NCBI RefSeq assembly: GCF_004569505.1
Contig: NZ_SPPK01000002.1
Location: 1,021,139-1,085,138, forward strand
Reading direction: 5' to 3'
DNA length: 64,000 nt
Source of the DNA: Dysgonomonas mossii
Lineage (GTDB): Bacteria > Bacteroidota > Bacteroidia > Bacteroidales > Dysgonomonadaceae
The notes beneath the pieces are model-generated. The model searched no databases, was not told the origin of the DNA, and was given only the letters and a program-made list of their open reading frames with translations. Made by a program: the position numbers and the translations under genes. Positions 26,748-35,759 of this stretch are shown here, one piece after another; positions within the stretch are counted from its first letter, which is position 1, and the number at the start of each line of letters is the position of its first letter.

Positions 26748-28079
26748 TTAACGTCTGCTTCGTTCTTGCTCTTGTCTTTCTTGAGCTTCCCTTTGACGGC
26801 GAGATTCTGTTTCTCTTCGTTCTTGCTCTTGTCTTTCCTGAGCTTCCCTTTGACGGCGAGATTCTGTTTCTCTTCGTTCTTGCTCTTGTCTTTCCTGAGC
26901 TTCCCGTTGACGACGAGATTCAGATTCTCTTCGTTCTTGTTCTTGTCTTTCCTGAGCTTCCCTTTGACGACGAGATTCAGTTTCTCTTCGTTCTTGCTCT
27001 TGCCTTTCCTGAGCTTCCCTTTGACGGCGAGATTCAGTTTCTCTTCGTTCTTGCTCTTGCCTTTCCTGAGCTTCCCTTTGACGGCGAGATTCAGTTTCTC
27101 TTCGTTCTTGCTCTTGCCTTTCCTGAGCTTCCCTTTGACGGCGAGATTCAGTTTCTCTTCGTTCTTGTTCCTGCCTTTCCTGAGCTTCCCGTTGACGGCG
27201 AGATTCTGTTTCTCTTCGTTCTTGTTCCTGCCTTTCTTGAGCTTCCCTTTGGCGACGAGATTCAGTTTCTCTTCTTTCTTGCTCTTGCCTTTCCTGCGCT
27301 TCCCTTTGACGACGAGATTCTGCTTCTCTGCGTTCTCTTTCAGTATTTATATTCTCTTTGCCAGAAACTGATTCAGGTAGAGGTCTTATAGATGGAGCTG
27401 TTGGCCTCTCTGAGATTTCTGGTCTCGGACGTTCTGTCGGACGAGAAGATTCCGGACGTTCAGGTCTGTTAATCGGATAGCGATCCGGATTCGGCCGATG
27501 AGGCAATTGGGGGCGATGAGATTCGTGAGGTCTGCTCGGCCTTTTTGGTCTATTCGGTTTGTTAGGCCTATTATTCCAAATCGGAGGAGTCATATCATAG
27601 TCATAGTACCAATTGTAGCTATTGTCGTAATGCCAGTAAAAGTAATTATCTGTATATGAAGGATAGTAATTGTAATAATTGTCGTAATAATACTGATTAT
27701 ATTCATATTCTATCGGGTAATTATTGTAGCTGCCATTAGGATAATTACTATATCCATTGTTCGTTGTGTTATGATTGTTAGTATAATAAGTATCTTCTAC
27801 ATAATTGTTCGGACTTAATGGTTCTAAAATATAATTTTCACCTTCTGCATAGCTCATTTCTGAATTAGAATTAGCATCCTTCTTCGGTAGATTCCAATGC
27901 AAAGGGCGACTTGGAGTCTCCTCCAGAACAGTATCACTGTTGTTTATAGATACATTTTTTATCGTATCCTTTATTTGAGTATCAGGTCTGTTATCCTCTT
28001 TATTTTCAGATCGCTGATTACAGCTTGATGGTATAAGTAATGTGGCCAATATGGCAAAAAGAATTACTGTTCGTCTCAT
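26748..28079 (-). CDS. Lipoprotein with Tyr/Asn-rich, Pro/Arg-rich and 10 x 19-residue Arg/Glu/Gln repeat regions
   Basis: A 443-residue lipoprotein (lipobox IPSSC, Cys20). Three low-complexity zones follow. About 90-165 is rich in Tyr, Asn and Trp (repeated YDNYYNYYPSY-like). About 170-240 is Pro/Arg-rich (NRPNKPNRPKRPSRPHE). From about 250 to the end there are ten near-identical 19-residue units of the form ETESRRQREAQERQEQERR. The last zone has alternating acidic and basic residues with no hydrophobic heptads, as in stable single alpha-helices. The opposite strand is open through the repeats but codes only a reiterated Leu/Ser/Phe peptide. The function is unknown. It is likely the first gene of a pair with the collagen-like lipoprotein. 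Confidence 0.85.
   Translation of the reverse strand: MRRTVILFAILATLLIPSSCNQRSENKEDNRPDTQIKDTIKNVSINNSDTVLEETPSRPLHWNLPKKDANSNSEMSYAEGENYILEPLSPNNYVEDTYYTNNHNTTNNGYSNYPNGSYNNYPIEYEYNQYYYDNYYNYYPSYTDNYFYWHYDNSYNWYYDYDMTPPIWNNRPNKPNRPKRPSRPHESHRPQLPHRPNPDRYPINRPERPESSRPTERPRPEISERPTAPSIRPLPESVSGKENINTERERREAESRRQREAQERQEQERRETESRRQREAQERQEQERRETESRRQREAQERQEQERRETESRRQREAQERQEQERRETESRRQREAQERQEQERRETESRRQREAQERQEQERRETESRRQREAQERQEQERRESESRRQREAQERQEQERRETESRRQREAQERQEQERRETESRRQREAQERQEQERSRR
26761..27330. repeat. Ten tandem copies of a 57-bp unit
   Basis: A 57-bp unit is repeated ten times with only scattered, mostly synonymous changes, inside the coding region of the lipoprotein at 26748-28079. 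Because 57 is a multiple of three, gain or loss of units would keep the frame. It is a candidate variable-number tandem repeat. Confidence 0.95.
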
Positions 28080-28349
28080 GGCGATATCATATTAGTTATT
28101 ATTAAAATGCGAATAAATGTTTTATAGTAATAGTCGGTATCTTAGTTTTGTCTTATTTGTTTATAGCATATTGATGTCTTTTATGTGTCTGTTATTGGTT
28201 GTAATATATCTTTAAGACTGATAAATCTAAGATTGGTTTAATTTAGTTTATCTTTTTATCGTATAAATGTCAAATATACACAATGGAAATTATTTAACAA
28301 AAAAAACGGAGTAAAATGCCGATCTATTTATAAAATGATTAATAATGAA

Positions 28350-29150
28350 TCATTTTGACAGGAGGTCAATCAAATTTTTCTTATATTGTTCATTATATGT
28401 TATGCCATTATGTCCTTCATTCGTTAATATGACTAACGAATCTTCTTTTTTGAACAAGGAGCTAAGCATTATCGAATTCTTATAATTTATAACCATGTCT
28501 GCGTCTCCATGAAAAATAACAATGGGCATTCTACAATTAGTAATATATTTATATGTCTCTAATTTATATTTTACCAAAAAGCGAGGGATGACGGGGCAGA
28601 TACCTTGAATGATACCAGTCATAGAATAGTACGGAGCTTGTAGAATTAATAAGTGGGGATTATTGGCTGATGCCAGCCAAGTTGCGGGGCATGTACCTAT
28701 CGAATAGCCTAATACAATAATGTTATCCTCATCATACAATTCTTTCATTTTATTATAGGCCGTTTGTACATCTTCGAATAATCTTCTCTGACTACGAATT
28801 TCTCCTTCACTTTTGCCAAAACCTCTATAATCCAATAAAAATACATCGTATCCTAACTCTGTATAAAGAGAAGCCACACTTCCCCATGAATCTAAAGCTC
28901 CGGCGTTGCCATGCAGATAGAAAATTAACCCTTTAGATTCATGTGCTCTGAAAAGTAGTCCATTCAGCTTTATCCCATTGTCTGTTTGTATATATAGCCC
29001 CTCAAAATTTTCCTTAAAATTGAATTTATAATCTTTGCCTAACTTATCAGGATAGAACAAGAACCGTTCTTGGAAAAAGTAGAAAGCACCGCAAAATATT
29101 ATATAAAAAGCTAATGCTATAGCAAGAAACCGAATCGCAATTTTTACCAT
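28350..29150 (-). CDS. Membrane-anchored alpha/beta hydrolase
   Basis: A 266-residue serine hydrolase of the abhydrolase/BAAT-like group. An N-terminal hydrophobic helix (about 7-26) would anchor it in the inner membrane. Motifs are the oxyanion-site YLHGNAG, LDYRGFGKSEG, the nucleophile elbow GYSIGT, the acid in FHGDADMVI and the His in NEGHNGI. It resembles E. coli YfhR/Bem46-type proteins, whose substrates are not established. It is co-directional with the porin upstream but separated by a terminator. Confidence 0.85.
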   Translation of the reverse strand: MVKIAIRFLAIALAFYIIFCGAFYFFQERFLFYPDKLGKDYKFNFKENFEGLYIQTDNGIKLNGLLFRAHESKGLIFYLHGNAGALDSWGSVASLYTELGYDVFLLDYRGFGKSEGEIRSQRRLFEDVQTAYNKMKELYDEDNIIVLGYSIGTCPATWLASANNPHLLILQAPYYSMTGIIQGICPVIPRFLVKYKLETYKYITNCRMPIVIFHGDADMVINYKNSIMLSSLFKKEDSLVILTNEGHNGITYNEQYKKNLIDLLSK

Positions 29151-29183
29151 TATATCGTATTCGTTATGTAATCAATAGGTAAT

Positions 29184-29215
29184 AAAAAAGCATACATGGA
29201 TAATTCATGTATGCT
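29184..29215 (-). terminator. Terminator after the porin gene
   Basis: A 10-bp perfect stem (29189-29198 with 29206-29215) is followed by TTTTTTATT on the minus strand. Confidence 0.82.
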
Positions 29216-29251
29216 AAGTTAATATTAAATATAGAAAAGAATAAGCAGATA

Positions 29252-30274
29252 TTACAAATTGAACTCTACACTGACAAATAAATATCTTTGTGATTTTGAA
29301 TGATCAGGATTCAGGTTTCGAAAGTTAGGAGCAATTTTCAATTGTTTTACTGGTTGAAATTCTACTCCGATCATCATCAACTGACCATCAAGACTATTCC
29401 ATGCTGTATTAAAACTATTGGAAGCCGAAGAGTCTACAAGATCGTAACGAGCAAATGTTCTCCATTTAGGAGCCAGTGCGATTGATGTATAGACAGAATA
29501 CCCGAAATAATCTTTCTTCTCAACAAATCCTTTATTAAAAACGCGGTTGTATTCAGCACCGGCAGAAATATTTTTGTCTTTGTATCCTGCGAACACAGCC
29601 ATTGTATATTGATCTTTAAAGTTTACATCTGTAACTCCTTCGGGTAAAGCATCTCTCAAGTTTTCACTTTCATTATAAAAATCTCCATATATGCGGAGTA
29701 TCGTATTTTTTGTAGGGTGAAGGCTCAGCCCGGCAGCATATTTCATACTATTATCCTTTTTGATCTTCTTATATCCTTCTCCGTTAGTGATCCCTAAATC
29801 TGCCGATATATACGGATTGAACGCATATTCAGCCGTTACTCCCATATCTACACTTGGCCCCATTTTGTTTAAGTCCTGAAATGATTTCATCACATAACGG
29901 TGCATCCAGTATTTTTCTTGTACACTAAAGCCCATTAGCCCAATTAATCCAGCATTAACACTAAAGCCTTTATCACTCCAGTTTACAAAAGCATTTCGTA
30001 GATATACTTCGAGTCCATCGGAAGATGTTTTTCCTGCAGCGCCATCAATAACGACTTGAGCCTGTAACGTACGTGTGAATTTATAATTATATCCAAGGAG
30101 AGCTCTTGTGATATCAAACCCTGACTTATCATCATCACCAAAGCCTTTACTAAAATCAAGAAAGCTTCGAGCAATAATCTTACCCGATGGCTTAAAGGCT
30201 AAAGAATCCTGAGCATAAGAGGTGACACTACAAAGTATAGAAAATAGAAAGAAAATAGAAAAATATCGTTTCAT
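29252..30274 (-). CDS. Porin, OprO/OprP (phosphate-selective) family
   Basis: An outer-membrane porin of about 340 residues, with a signal peptide (cleavage after SYAQ) and a barrel of alternating strands ending NLNPDHSKSQRYLFVSVEFNL-like with a terminal aromatic-leucine motif. The start of the mature chain (FKPSGKIIARSFLDFSKGF), FDITRALLGYNYKFTRTLQ, and LGITNGEGY are typical of the family in Bacteroidetes. The ATG at 30274 is preferred to a GTG two codons upstream. Ion selectivity cannot be read from sequence here; anion or phosphate uptake is the family precedent. Confidence 0.83.
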   Translation of the reverse strand: MKRYFSIFFLFSILCSVTSYAQDSLAFKPSGKIIARSFLDFSKGFGDDDKSGFDITRALLGYNYKFTRTLQAQVVIDGAAGKTSSDGLEVYLRNAFVNWSDKGFSVNAGLIGLMGFSVQEKYWMHRYVMKSFQDLNKMGPSVDMGVTAEYAFNPYISADLGITNGEGYKKIKKDNSMKYAAGLSLHPTKNTILRIYGDFYNESENLRDALPEGVTDVNFKDQYTMAVFAGYKDKNISAGAEYNRVFNKGFVEKKDYFGYSVYTSIALAPKWRTFARYDLVDSSASNSFNTAWNSLDGQLMMIGVEFQPVKQLKIAPNFRNLNPDHSKSQRYLFVSVEFNL

Positions 30275-30624
30275 ACTCACAGTTTATAATTTCTCACAAA
30301 GTAAAATGAAAAGATTTGAAAATATAATCTTCACATTATTAATGTTTTGTTAAGATAATATGACGAAAAATATACAGAATATGTATATTTGTGTATTGCA
30401 CTGTATTCTAGATGAATAGCGGGTCGGTCTATAGGTTTATAGTAATAGTTTTATAGAGTCTGTTATTTATTAGTTCTGTATTTTAAATACAATGTAATAA
30501 AAACAATATATTTGATCTCAAAGAAACTTGTATATCTAAGTTGTAAAATAGTAATCTAAACGTATAATGCTTTTTAGATAAAATACATTCAATAAAATAT
30601 AGATACTGAATAAAACTTAATACC
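30275..30624. other. Intergenic region between divergent porin and hydrolase genes
   Basis: About 350 AT-rich bases. I see no reading frame, hairpin or consensus promoter of note. Confidence 0.5.
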
Positions 30625-31602
30625 ATGACGTCAAGCCCAACATTTATGAAAGCCATTTTTATTATCTGTTTTATATTTATTCTTATCTCGAATAGAGCTG
30701 TAGCTCAACCGGGGAAGGCAGATGCAAATGGAATAACTATTGCTTATGAAACTTTTGGCGATCCCCAAAACGAAACGATTGTCTTAATACAGGGAACAGG
30801 AGCAACCTTACTGCATTATCCTGCCGAGCTATGTGAAAAGTTAGCTGCAAATAATTTCTATGTTATTCGCTTCGATAATAGGGATATAGGCTTGTCTACT
30901 CACCTTGATTCATTGGGGCAGCCCGACTGGGCAACTATCGCGTCTCATATAGGTACTTGCAATGATGCTTCATTGCCCTATACTCTGTTTGATATGTCTA
31001 AAGATGTAACAGGCTTGATGGATGCTCTAAAGATTGATAAGGCTCATATCGTAGGCGCATCGATGGGTGGTGCTATTGCCCAATTAATAGCAATTCATTT
31101 TCCGGGGAGAGTTCTCTCTCTGACAAGTATGAGTGCTTCGACTGGTAATCCTTTACGACCTCAAGGTGATGCAAATGCGCTGAAAGCCATGGCAACACCT
31201 CCTCCTCAAACGTCTGATGCAGATTTAATCGCAAATTATCTGGTCGGTGTTTATAAGGCTTTGGGGGGAATCGATTCTGATGAGGTACTGAAAGAAAGGG
31301 CTTTGAATCATGTAAAAAACAGAAACTGGAAACCGGAAAGCGTAAACAGGCAAGTCGCAGCAGTATTGATAGGAGACTACTGCGATAGGAGAGAACAACT
31401 GAAGCAGATAAGCCTCCCAACATTAGTTATACAAGGTGATGCAGATCCAATAGTGCCATTGGAAGCAGGGAAAGAGGTTGCGGTATCTATTCCAAATTCT
31501 AAGCTATGTATAGTCGAAGGAATGGGACATGATATTTCCCTCTCATTTGTTGATGAAATAGCAAAGTGTATGATTCAGTTTATACAACAATCAAACAATT
31601 AG
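30625..31602 (+). CDS. Exported alpha/beta hydrolase
   Basis: A 325-residue serine hydrolase with an N-terminal signal peptide (hydrophobic core IFIICFIFILISN, cleavage after VAQ). Motifs are IQGTGATLLHYP (oxyanion region), FDNRDIGLS, the nucleophile elbow VGASMGGAIAQLIA, the acid in VIQGDADPIVP and the His in EGMGHDIS. The fold resembles epoxide-hydrolase/esterase relatives such as aclacinomycin methylesterase-like proteins. The substrate is unknown. An alternative start eight codons downstream (30646) would give the shorter leader MKAIFIICF and is equally plausible. Confidence 0.85.
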   Translation: MTSSPTFMKAIFIICFIFILISNRAVAQPGKADANGITIAYETFGDPQNETIVLIQGTGATLLHYPAELCEKLAANNFYVIRFDNRDIGLSTHLDSLGQPDWATIASHIGTCNDASLPYTLFDMSKDVTGLMDALKIDKAHIVGASMGGAIAQLIAIHFPGRVLSLTSMSASTGNPLRPQGDANALKAMATPPPQTSDADLIANYLVGVYKALGGIDSDEVLKERALNHVKNRNWKPESVNRQVAAVLIGDYCDRREQLKQISLPTLVIQGDADPIVPLEAGKEVAVSIPNSKLCIVEGMGHDISLSFVDEIAKCMIQFIQQSNN

Positions 31603-31752
31603 GAAATAACAAGAAGATGTTCTTGAGGCTATCCAGATGCTAGAATTATTTCTTTTTTAGAGAATTTTTCTTTTGTTTAAAATCACAGAAAGATTATTTG
31701 TCGCTGTGTAAAACTAAATCTAAAAAGCAAAGACGACTTCATTATAAAACAC

Positions 31753-31760
31753 TACTTTTG
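31753..31760 (+). promoter_or_regulatory. -7 box upstream of prmA
   Basis: TACTTTTG matches TAnnTTTG, 23 bases before the prmA start. Confidence 0.55.
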
Positions 31761-31783
31761 CAACAACGCAAATTAATATTAAT

Positions 31784-32623
31784 ATGAAATATACAGAAGT
31801 GACTTTTACGTGCTCTCCCAACGACGAGATAGTTAACAGCATTCTATCTGCAACTATTGCTGATATAGGCTTTGAGAGCTTTGTTGAGAACGAACTGGGG
31901 ACTACGGCATACATTCAAAGCGATTTGTTTGAAGAGGCTCAATTGAACGAAATTTTAGAAAATTTTCCTTACGAAGCAAAGATAACTTATACCTATAAGG
32001 AGATTGAAGAGAAAAATTGGAACGAAGAATGGGAAAAAAACTATTTTCAGCCTTTGATTATCGATGATAAATGCATAATACAAAGCACCTTTCATAATGC
32101 TCCGGCGATATATGACTATAACATATATATAGATCCTAAAATGGCATTTGGAACCGGTCATCATCAAACTACCGAGCTGATGATAAGAGAAATATTGAAA
32201 GAAGACTTCACCGGAAGATCTTTGCTTGATATGGGTACCGGGACAGCTATCCTGGCTATCTTAGCCTCAATGCGTGGAGCCGGACCGATTGAAGCAATAG
32301 ATATTGATCAGTGGGCATACGACAATGCGATGGAGAATATAAAATTGAATGGCATAGATAATATTACGGTTAGGATAGGAGGGGCAGACCTGCTCGCGGA
32401 TATGGCTTTTGATGTTATATTAGCCAATATCAATCGAAATATTCTGCTGAATGATATTCATGCTTATGCATCTGTTTTAAACAACGGTGGATGCTTGTAT
32501 ATGAGCGGATTCTATATTGATGATATCCCCGTTATAACCGAAGAATGCAAAAAACATGGGTTGGCATTCTGTCACAATACACAAAAAGATAATTGGACTG
32601 CAGTGAAATTCCAAAAGGCCTAA
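31784..32623 (+). CDS. prmA: Ribosomal protein L11 methyltransferase
   Basis: An S-adenosylmethionine-dependent methyltransferase that trimethylates L11, 279 residues. The N-terminal substrate-recognition domain (about 1-90) is followed by the PrmA signature DPKMAFGTGHHQTTELM. The SAM-binding motif is LLDMGTGTAILAILA, followed by the acidic EAIDIDQWA and the catalytic-loop VILANINRNIL. The gene is monocistronic with its own promoter box and terminator. Confidence 0.96.
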   Translation: MKYTEVTFTCSPNDEIVNSILSATIADIGFESFVENELGTTAYIQSDLFEEAQLNEILENFPYEAKITYTYKEIEEKNWNEEWEKNYFQPLIIDDKCIIQSTFHNAPAIYDYNIYIDPKMAFGTGHHQTTELMIREILKEDFTGRSLLDMGTGTAILAILASMRGAGPIEAIDIDQWAYDNAMENIKLNGIDNITVRIGGADLLADMAFDVILANINRNILLNDIHAYASVLNNGGCLYMSGFYIDDIPVITEECKKHGLAFCHNTQKDNWTAVKFQKA

Positions 32624-32627
32624 AACG

Positions 32628-32672
32628 ACATACGAGGAGGCTTCTGAATGAAACCTCCTCGTATGTTTGAGT
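32628..32672 (+). terminator. Terminator after prmA
   Basis: A 13-bp perfect stem (32628-32640 with 32654-32666) has an inner TTC/GAA pairing in the loop and is followed by a short T-stretch. Confidence 0.78.
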
Positions 32673-32910
32673 TAATTAGGTATTAGGCTTTAAGGTAAAT
32701 AAAGATTGTTTGGTTATCATTACAAAGGAACTACATTTATGAGTCCTCGCCAAATAAAAAAACATATTATAAAACATATTTTTTATAAATTTTGCTAACC
32801 ATACATGCCAATATCTTTAATATTTTAACATTTAAAATAGCCTACTTCCCATAGATACTTGTTTCCAAATAACTAAGAACAAGATTATTATAAATAATTT
32901 AACAAAAGGG

Positions 32911-34290
32911 CTAGTTCATATAATCCCACATTGGTAACTGTATCGGTTTTTGAGTCAAACAACTTTGAGCCTTCGCATCCAAATACTTCTTATGTACCAC
33001 TATACGAAACATATACTCGCTGAACCATTTATCAGTAAAAGTTAAGTATCCCTTATTCCCTGATGCTGCACCCCAACTATTTTCAAACTCCCATTTAATC
33101 GGCTGATCGCTCATATCCGTATCACATCCAACAAGAGTCATGGCATGTGTCGATCCACTTTGGCGGGTTAAAATGCGCGCTTTTTTGTCCATCGACAAGT
33201 TTACACCCAGCAATGATTCATAATCATACATTTCGGGATCTAATATACCTGATTCTCTATTCATTTGTTTGCCAACATCGCATGAAGCGTACATCGGCTC
33301 ATTGCTTTTTATAGAGGCTAATGCTGCTTTCTTAATATCTTCATTTGGCAAGTTCAGATATATCCAGTTTATACCTTCTATTGTGTTTTTATAATTCTGG
33401 ATCTCATACAACTTGTAATATTCACGTGTAGGATCATTCATTATCATTATATAGTTGCTCGGAGAATAATCTTCCGGTGTAATCTGTTTATAAAACTGTT
33501 GAGGCGTATAGCTGCTGAGTTCTTTTACGCTTCCGTTTTTATCCTTATATCTCCATGTAAACTGTTTTGGGGGCTCGCCAAGGCAAAGAACCAGAATCCG
33601 GTATACATCCTTCAAGATAGTTGCTTTTTCGTTTCTTAACTCCTGGGTCTTTTTCCCTAAAGCTGCTTGTTCGCGAAGATTATATCCTCCTCGACGCAGT
33701 TTTTCGTTTACAAGGTTAATCATCTGTCTCGTGTTATTCGAGTGTGCTGTTTCCGGCATTACTTCTTGAGGTACAACACCATATTTTTGTCCAAGATTGT
33801 AATATAGATTCCAAACCCCACCATCACTTACAGGTGACTTGAAGAGATATTCTACGGTGCGATCATTGAAAGAATCTTTGCTTGTTGCGATTATATTTTC
33901 TAAAAATAAATTTGATTTTTCAAATATATCCCAGAAATATAGATAATTGTGAGAGAAGTCAAATTCACTCAGATTGTATTTATCGATGATGGAAGGGCGC
34001 AATACATTCATGGACGTAAACATCCAGCACCGTCCCGAACTTTTTTGATCAGTGATACCTTTAACATTTACCCGATATTTGAAGTAATGGTCTATTTTCC
34101 CTTGAAGGTTGTTGTTTAATGCATTTGCAGTAATGTTGGCATTTGATGTCAGAACGTTTTGGATAGCCTTAGTAGCGGGGTCTTCTTTAAAGCTAGACTG
34201 TATTTCCTGTAATTCTTTCTCGGTGATACTTTGAGAAGAAACAGCAAGAGAAAAACATAGCAAAAATCCCGTGAATAGATGTTTTTTCAT
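32911..34290 (-). CDS. Exported C1B peptidase (bleomycin hydrolase/aminopeptidase C-like)
   Basis: A papain-like cysteine peptidase, 459 residues. The catalytic set is Gln82 and Cys88 in DQKSSGRCWMFTSMN, His382 in GSTHAMTLVG and Asn404 in FENSWG. The domain order and length match PepC/bleomycin hydrolase, which are normally cytosolic hexamers. This protein has a clear signal peptide (MKKHLFTGFLLCFSLAVSSQ), so it should act in the periplasm or be surface-associated. The C-terminus is extended past the usual end (KKYLDAKAQSCLTQKPIQL) rather than stopping after the Leu/Ala arm that gives bleomycin hydrolase its aminopeptidase trimming. It likely cuts oligopeptides. The gene is monocistronic. Confidence 0.9.
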   Translation of the reverse strand: MKKHLFTGFLLCFSLAVSSQSITEKELQEIQSSFKEDPATKAIQNVLTSNANITANALNNNLQGKIDHYFKYRVNVKGITDQKSSGRCWMFTSMNVLRPSIIDKYNLSEFDFSHNYLYFWDIFEKSNLFLENIIATSKDSFNDRTVEYLFKSPVSDGGVWNLYYNLGQKYGVVPQEVMPETAHSNNTRQMINLVNEKLRRGGYNLREQAALGKKTQELRNEKATILKDVYRILVLCLGEPPKQFTWRYKDKNGSVKELSSYTPQQFYKQITPEDYSPSNYIMIMNDPTREYYKLYEIQNYKNTIEGINWIYLNLPNEDIKKAALASIKSNEPMYASCDVGKQMNRESGILDPEMYDYESLLGVNLSMDKKARILTRQSGSTHAMTLVGCDTDMSDQPIKWEFENSWGAASGNKGYLTFTDKWFSEYMFRIVVHKKYLDAKAQSCLTQKPIQLPMWDYMN

Positions 34291-34332
34291 AAAATATGTC
34301 TTTTATATTTGAATGTAGAATAACTAATTATG

Positions 34333-34340
34333 CAAAAATA
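34333..34340 (-). promoter_or_regulatory. -7 box for the C1B peptidase gene
   Basis: TATTTTTG on the minus strand matches TAnnTTTG, 43 bases upstream of the start at 34290. Confidence 0.5.
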
Positions 34341-34425
34341 CGAAATATTGATAGATATTTGTTCTACATGCTGATTATAATAAATATTTGTTTAAACATA
34401 ATGCTTAATCTTCATCAAAGACTTT

Positions 34426-34433
34426 TATCTTTG
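34426..34433 (+). promoter_or_regulatory. -7 box upstream of the MFS transporter
   Basis: TATCTTTG, followed by CA, matches TAnnTTTG, 25 bases before the start codon at 34459. Confidence 0.58.
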
Positions 34434-34458
34434 CATCGTTAAAAAAAATATCTAAGAA

Positions 34459-35679
34459 ATGACTTCAGAAATACAACCGGCATATTCGAAACAAAGAATT
34501 AGATATGCTGTTTTATCTATTTTTATTGCTCAAGGATTATGCTTTGCCAGTTGGGCCAGCCGCCTTCCGGATATAAAGAAAGATTTTAATGTCGAAAGTT
34601 ATCTACATTACGGACTATTAATGTTTCTCCTTCCGATGGGAAAGTTTATCGCTATTCCTGCAGTTGGTTTTCTACTTCCTCGTTTAGGTAGTAAAAAAAC
34701 TGTTTTAATTAGCATTATCGGATATGCGCTGTCCTTGTTTTTGGTTAGTATTGTACCCGGAATTACAGGATTAGGGATAACATTGTTCTTGTTCGGTATA
34801 TTTTGGAATATGACTGATATTTCGTTGAATACGCAGGCTATTGAAGTTGAACGTATATACGGGAAGCCCATAATTGCGACATTTCATGCGAGTTGGAGCT
34901 TATCTGCGTGTATAGGTGCTATTATTGGTTATTCGATGATCAATCTGAATGTTATTACTTTCTATCATTTTCTAGGTATGGCTTTGCTTGCTATAGCGAT
35001 TGTTATGCTTAATTACAAATATCTGCAAGAACCTGCTAAAGCTGTTGAAAAGGACGAGAATTTAAATGTTGCGCAAGGTTCCAAAGCGAAAACAGGCAAA
35101 TTGCATCTCCCTGAGACGCTTCTCATACAGCTTGGATTGGTATGGCTATTGGCTCTTATCGTTGAAAATACAATGTTTGAATGGAGCGATGTGTATTTTC
35201 AGTCTGTGATCAAGGCACCGGAATCATTGCAAGTTGGATTTCTTGTATTTATGGTGATGATGTTTGCGGGGCGTATGCTCACTAACTTTGCATATACTAT
35301 TTGGCAGAAAAAGACAGTGTTGCAAATAGCAGGGGCACTTATTTTTGCAGGATTTATAATTTCGTCCCTTTTTATCGGATATTCCGACGCTTTAATCACC
35401 AAAGTAATTATTACGTCTATAGGGTTTATGCTCATCGGTTTAGGGATTTCTTGCGTTGTGCCTACTATCTACAGTATTGTAGGAGATAAGGCTAAAACTC
35501 CGGTGGGAACGGCGTTAACTATCATGTCGAGTATTAGTTTCGTTGGTCCATTTATCTCTCCATTGCTTGTAGGTTCTGTATCCGATGCTTACGGACCCAA
35601 ATGGGCATATCTTATTATGAGTATAGTCGGATTACTGATAATAGCTGCAGTATCGTTCGTGAAGAATTTAAGAAAATAG
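34459..35679 (+). CDS. MFS transporter, YbjJ-like
   Basis: A 406-residue inner-membrane carrier with 12 predicted helices and a central charged loop (about 195-220, LQEPAKAVEKDENLNVAQGS). The N-terminal motif FASWASRLPDIKKDF is characteristic of the YbjJ branch of the major facilitator superfamily, whose substrates are not established. The sequence LPRLGSKKT between helices 2 and 3 is the family loop motif. It is monocistronic between a -7 box and a bidirectional terminator. Confidence 0.88.
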   Translation: MTSEIQPAYSKQRIRYAVLSIFIAQGLCFASWASRLPDIKKDFNVESYLHYGLLMFLLPMGKFIAIPAVGFLLPRLGSKKTVLISIIGYALSLFLVSIVPGITGLGITLFLFGIFWNMTDISLNTQAIEVERIYGKPIIATFHASWSLSACIGAIIGYSMINLNVITFYHFLGMALLAIAIVMLNYKYLQEPAKAVEKDENLNVAQGSKAKTGKLHLPETLLIQLGLVWLLALIVENTMFEWSDVYFQSVIKAPESLQVGFLVFMVMMFAGRMLTNFAYTIWQKKTVLQIAGALIFAGFIISSLFIGYSDALITKVIITSIGFMLIGLGISCVVPTIYSIVGDKAKTPVGTALTIMSSISFVGPFISPLLVGSVSDAYGPKWAYLIMSIVGLLIIAAVSFVKNLRK

Positions 35680-35701
35680 ATATATTCTGTCTTATAAATA
35701 G

Positions 35702-35738
35702 AAAAAGGCTTTTAGATAGCAACTAAAAGCCTTTTTTA
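35702..35738. terminator. Bidirectional terminator between MFS and PfkB genes
   Basis: A 14-bp perfect stem (35702-35715 with 35723-35736) has a 7-base loop. It has T-runs on both strands and lies between convergent genes. Confidence 0.88.
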
Positions 35739-35759
35739 TGTATTATAAATTCTGGATAA

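Noticed and set aside
26761..27330. CRISPR-like regular repeats
   Set aside because: The 57-bp units are contiguous with no unique spacers and are in frame in a lipoprotein gene; no cas genes are near.
26766..27371. A 201-residue open frame on the + strand opposite the Arg/Glu repeats
   Set aside because: It is the complement of the 57-bp repeat and encodes only a reiterated Leu/Ser/Phe peptide. There is no promoter, and the minus strand has a signal peptide and a sensible domain order.
28332..28356. A 9-bp AT-rich inverted repeat at the end of the alpha/beta hydrolase gene
   Set aside because: The stem is nearly all A-T and overlaps the stop codon, so it is too weak to call a terminator.
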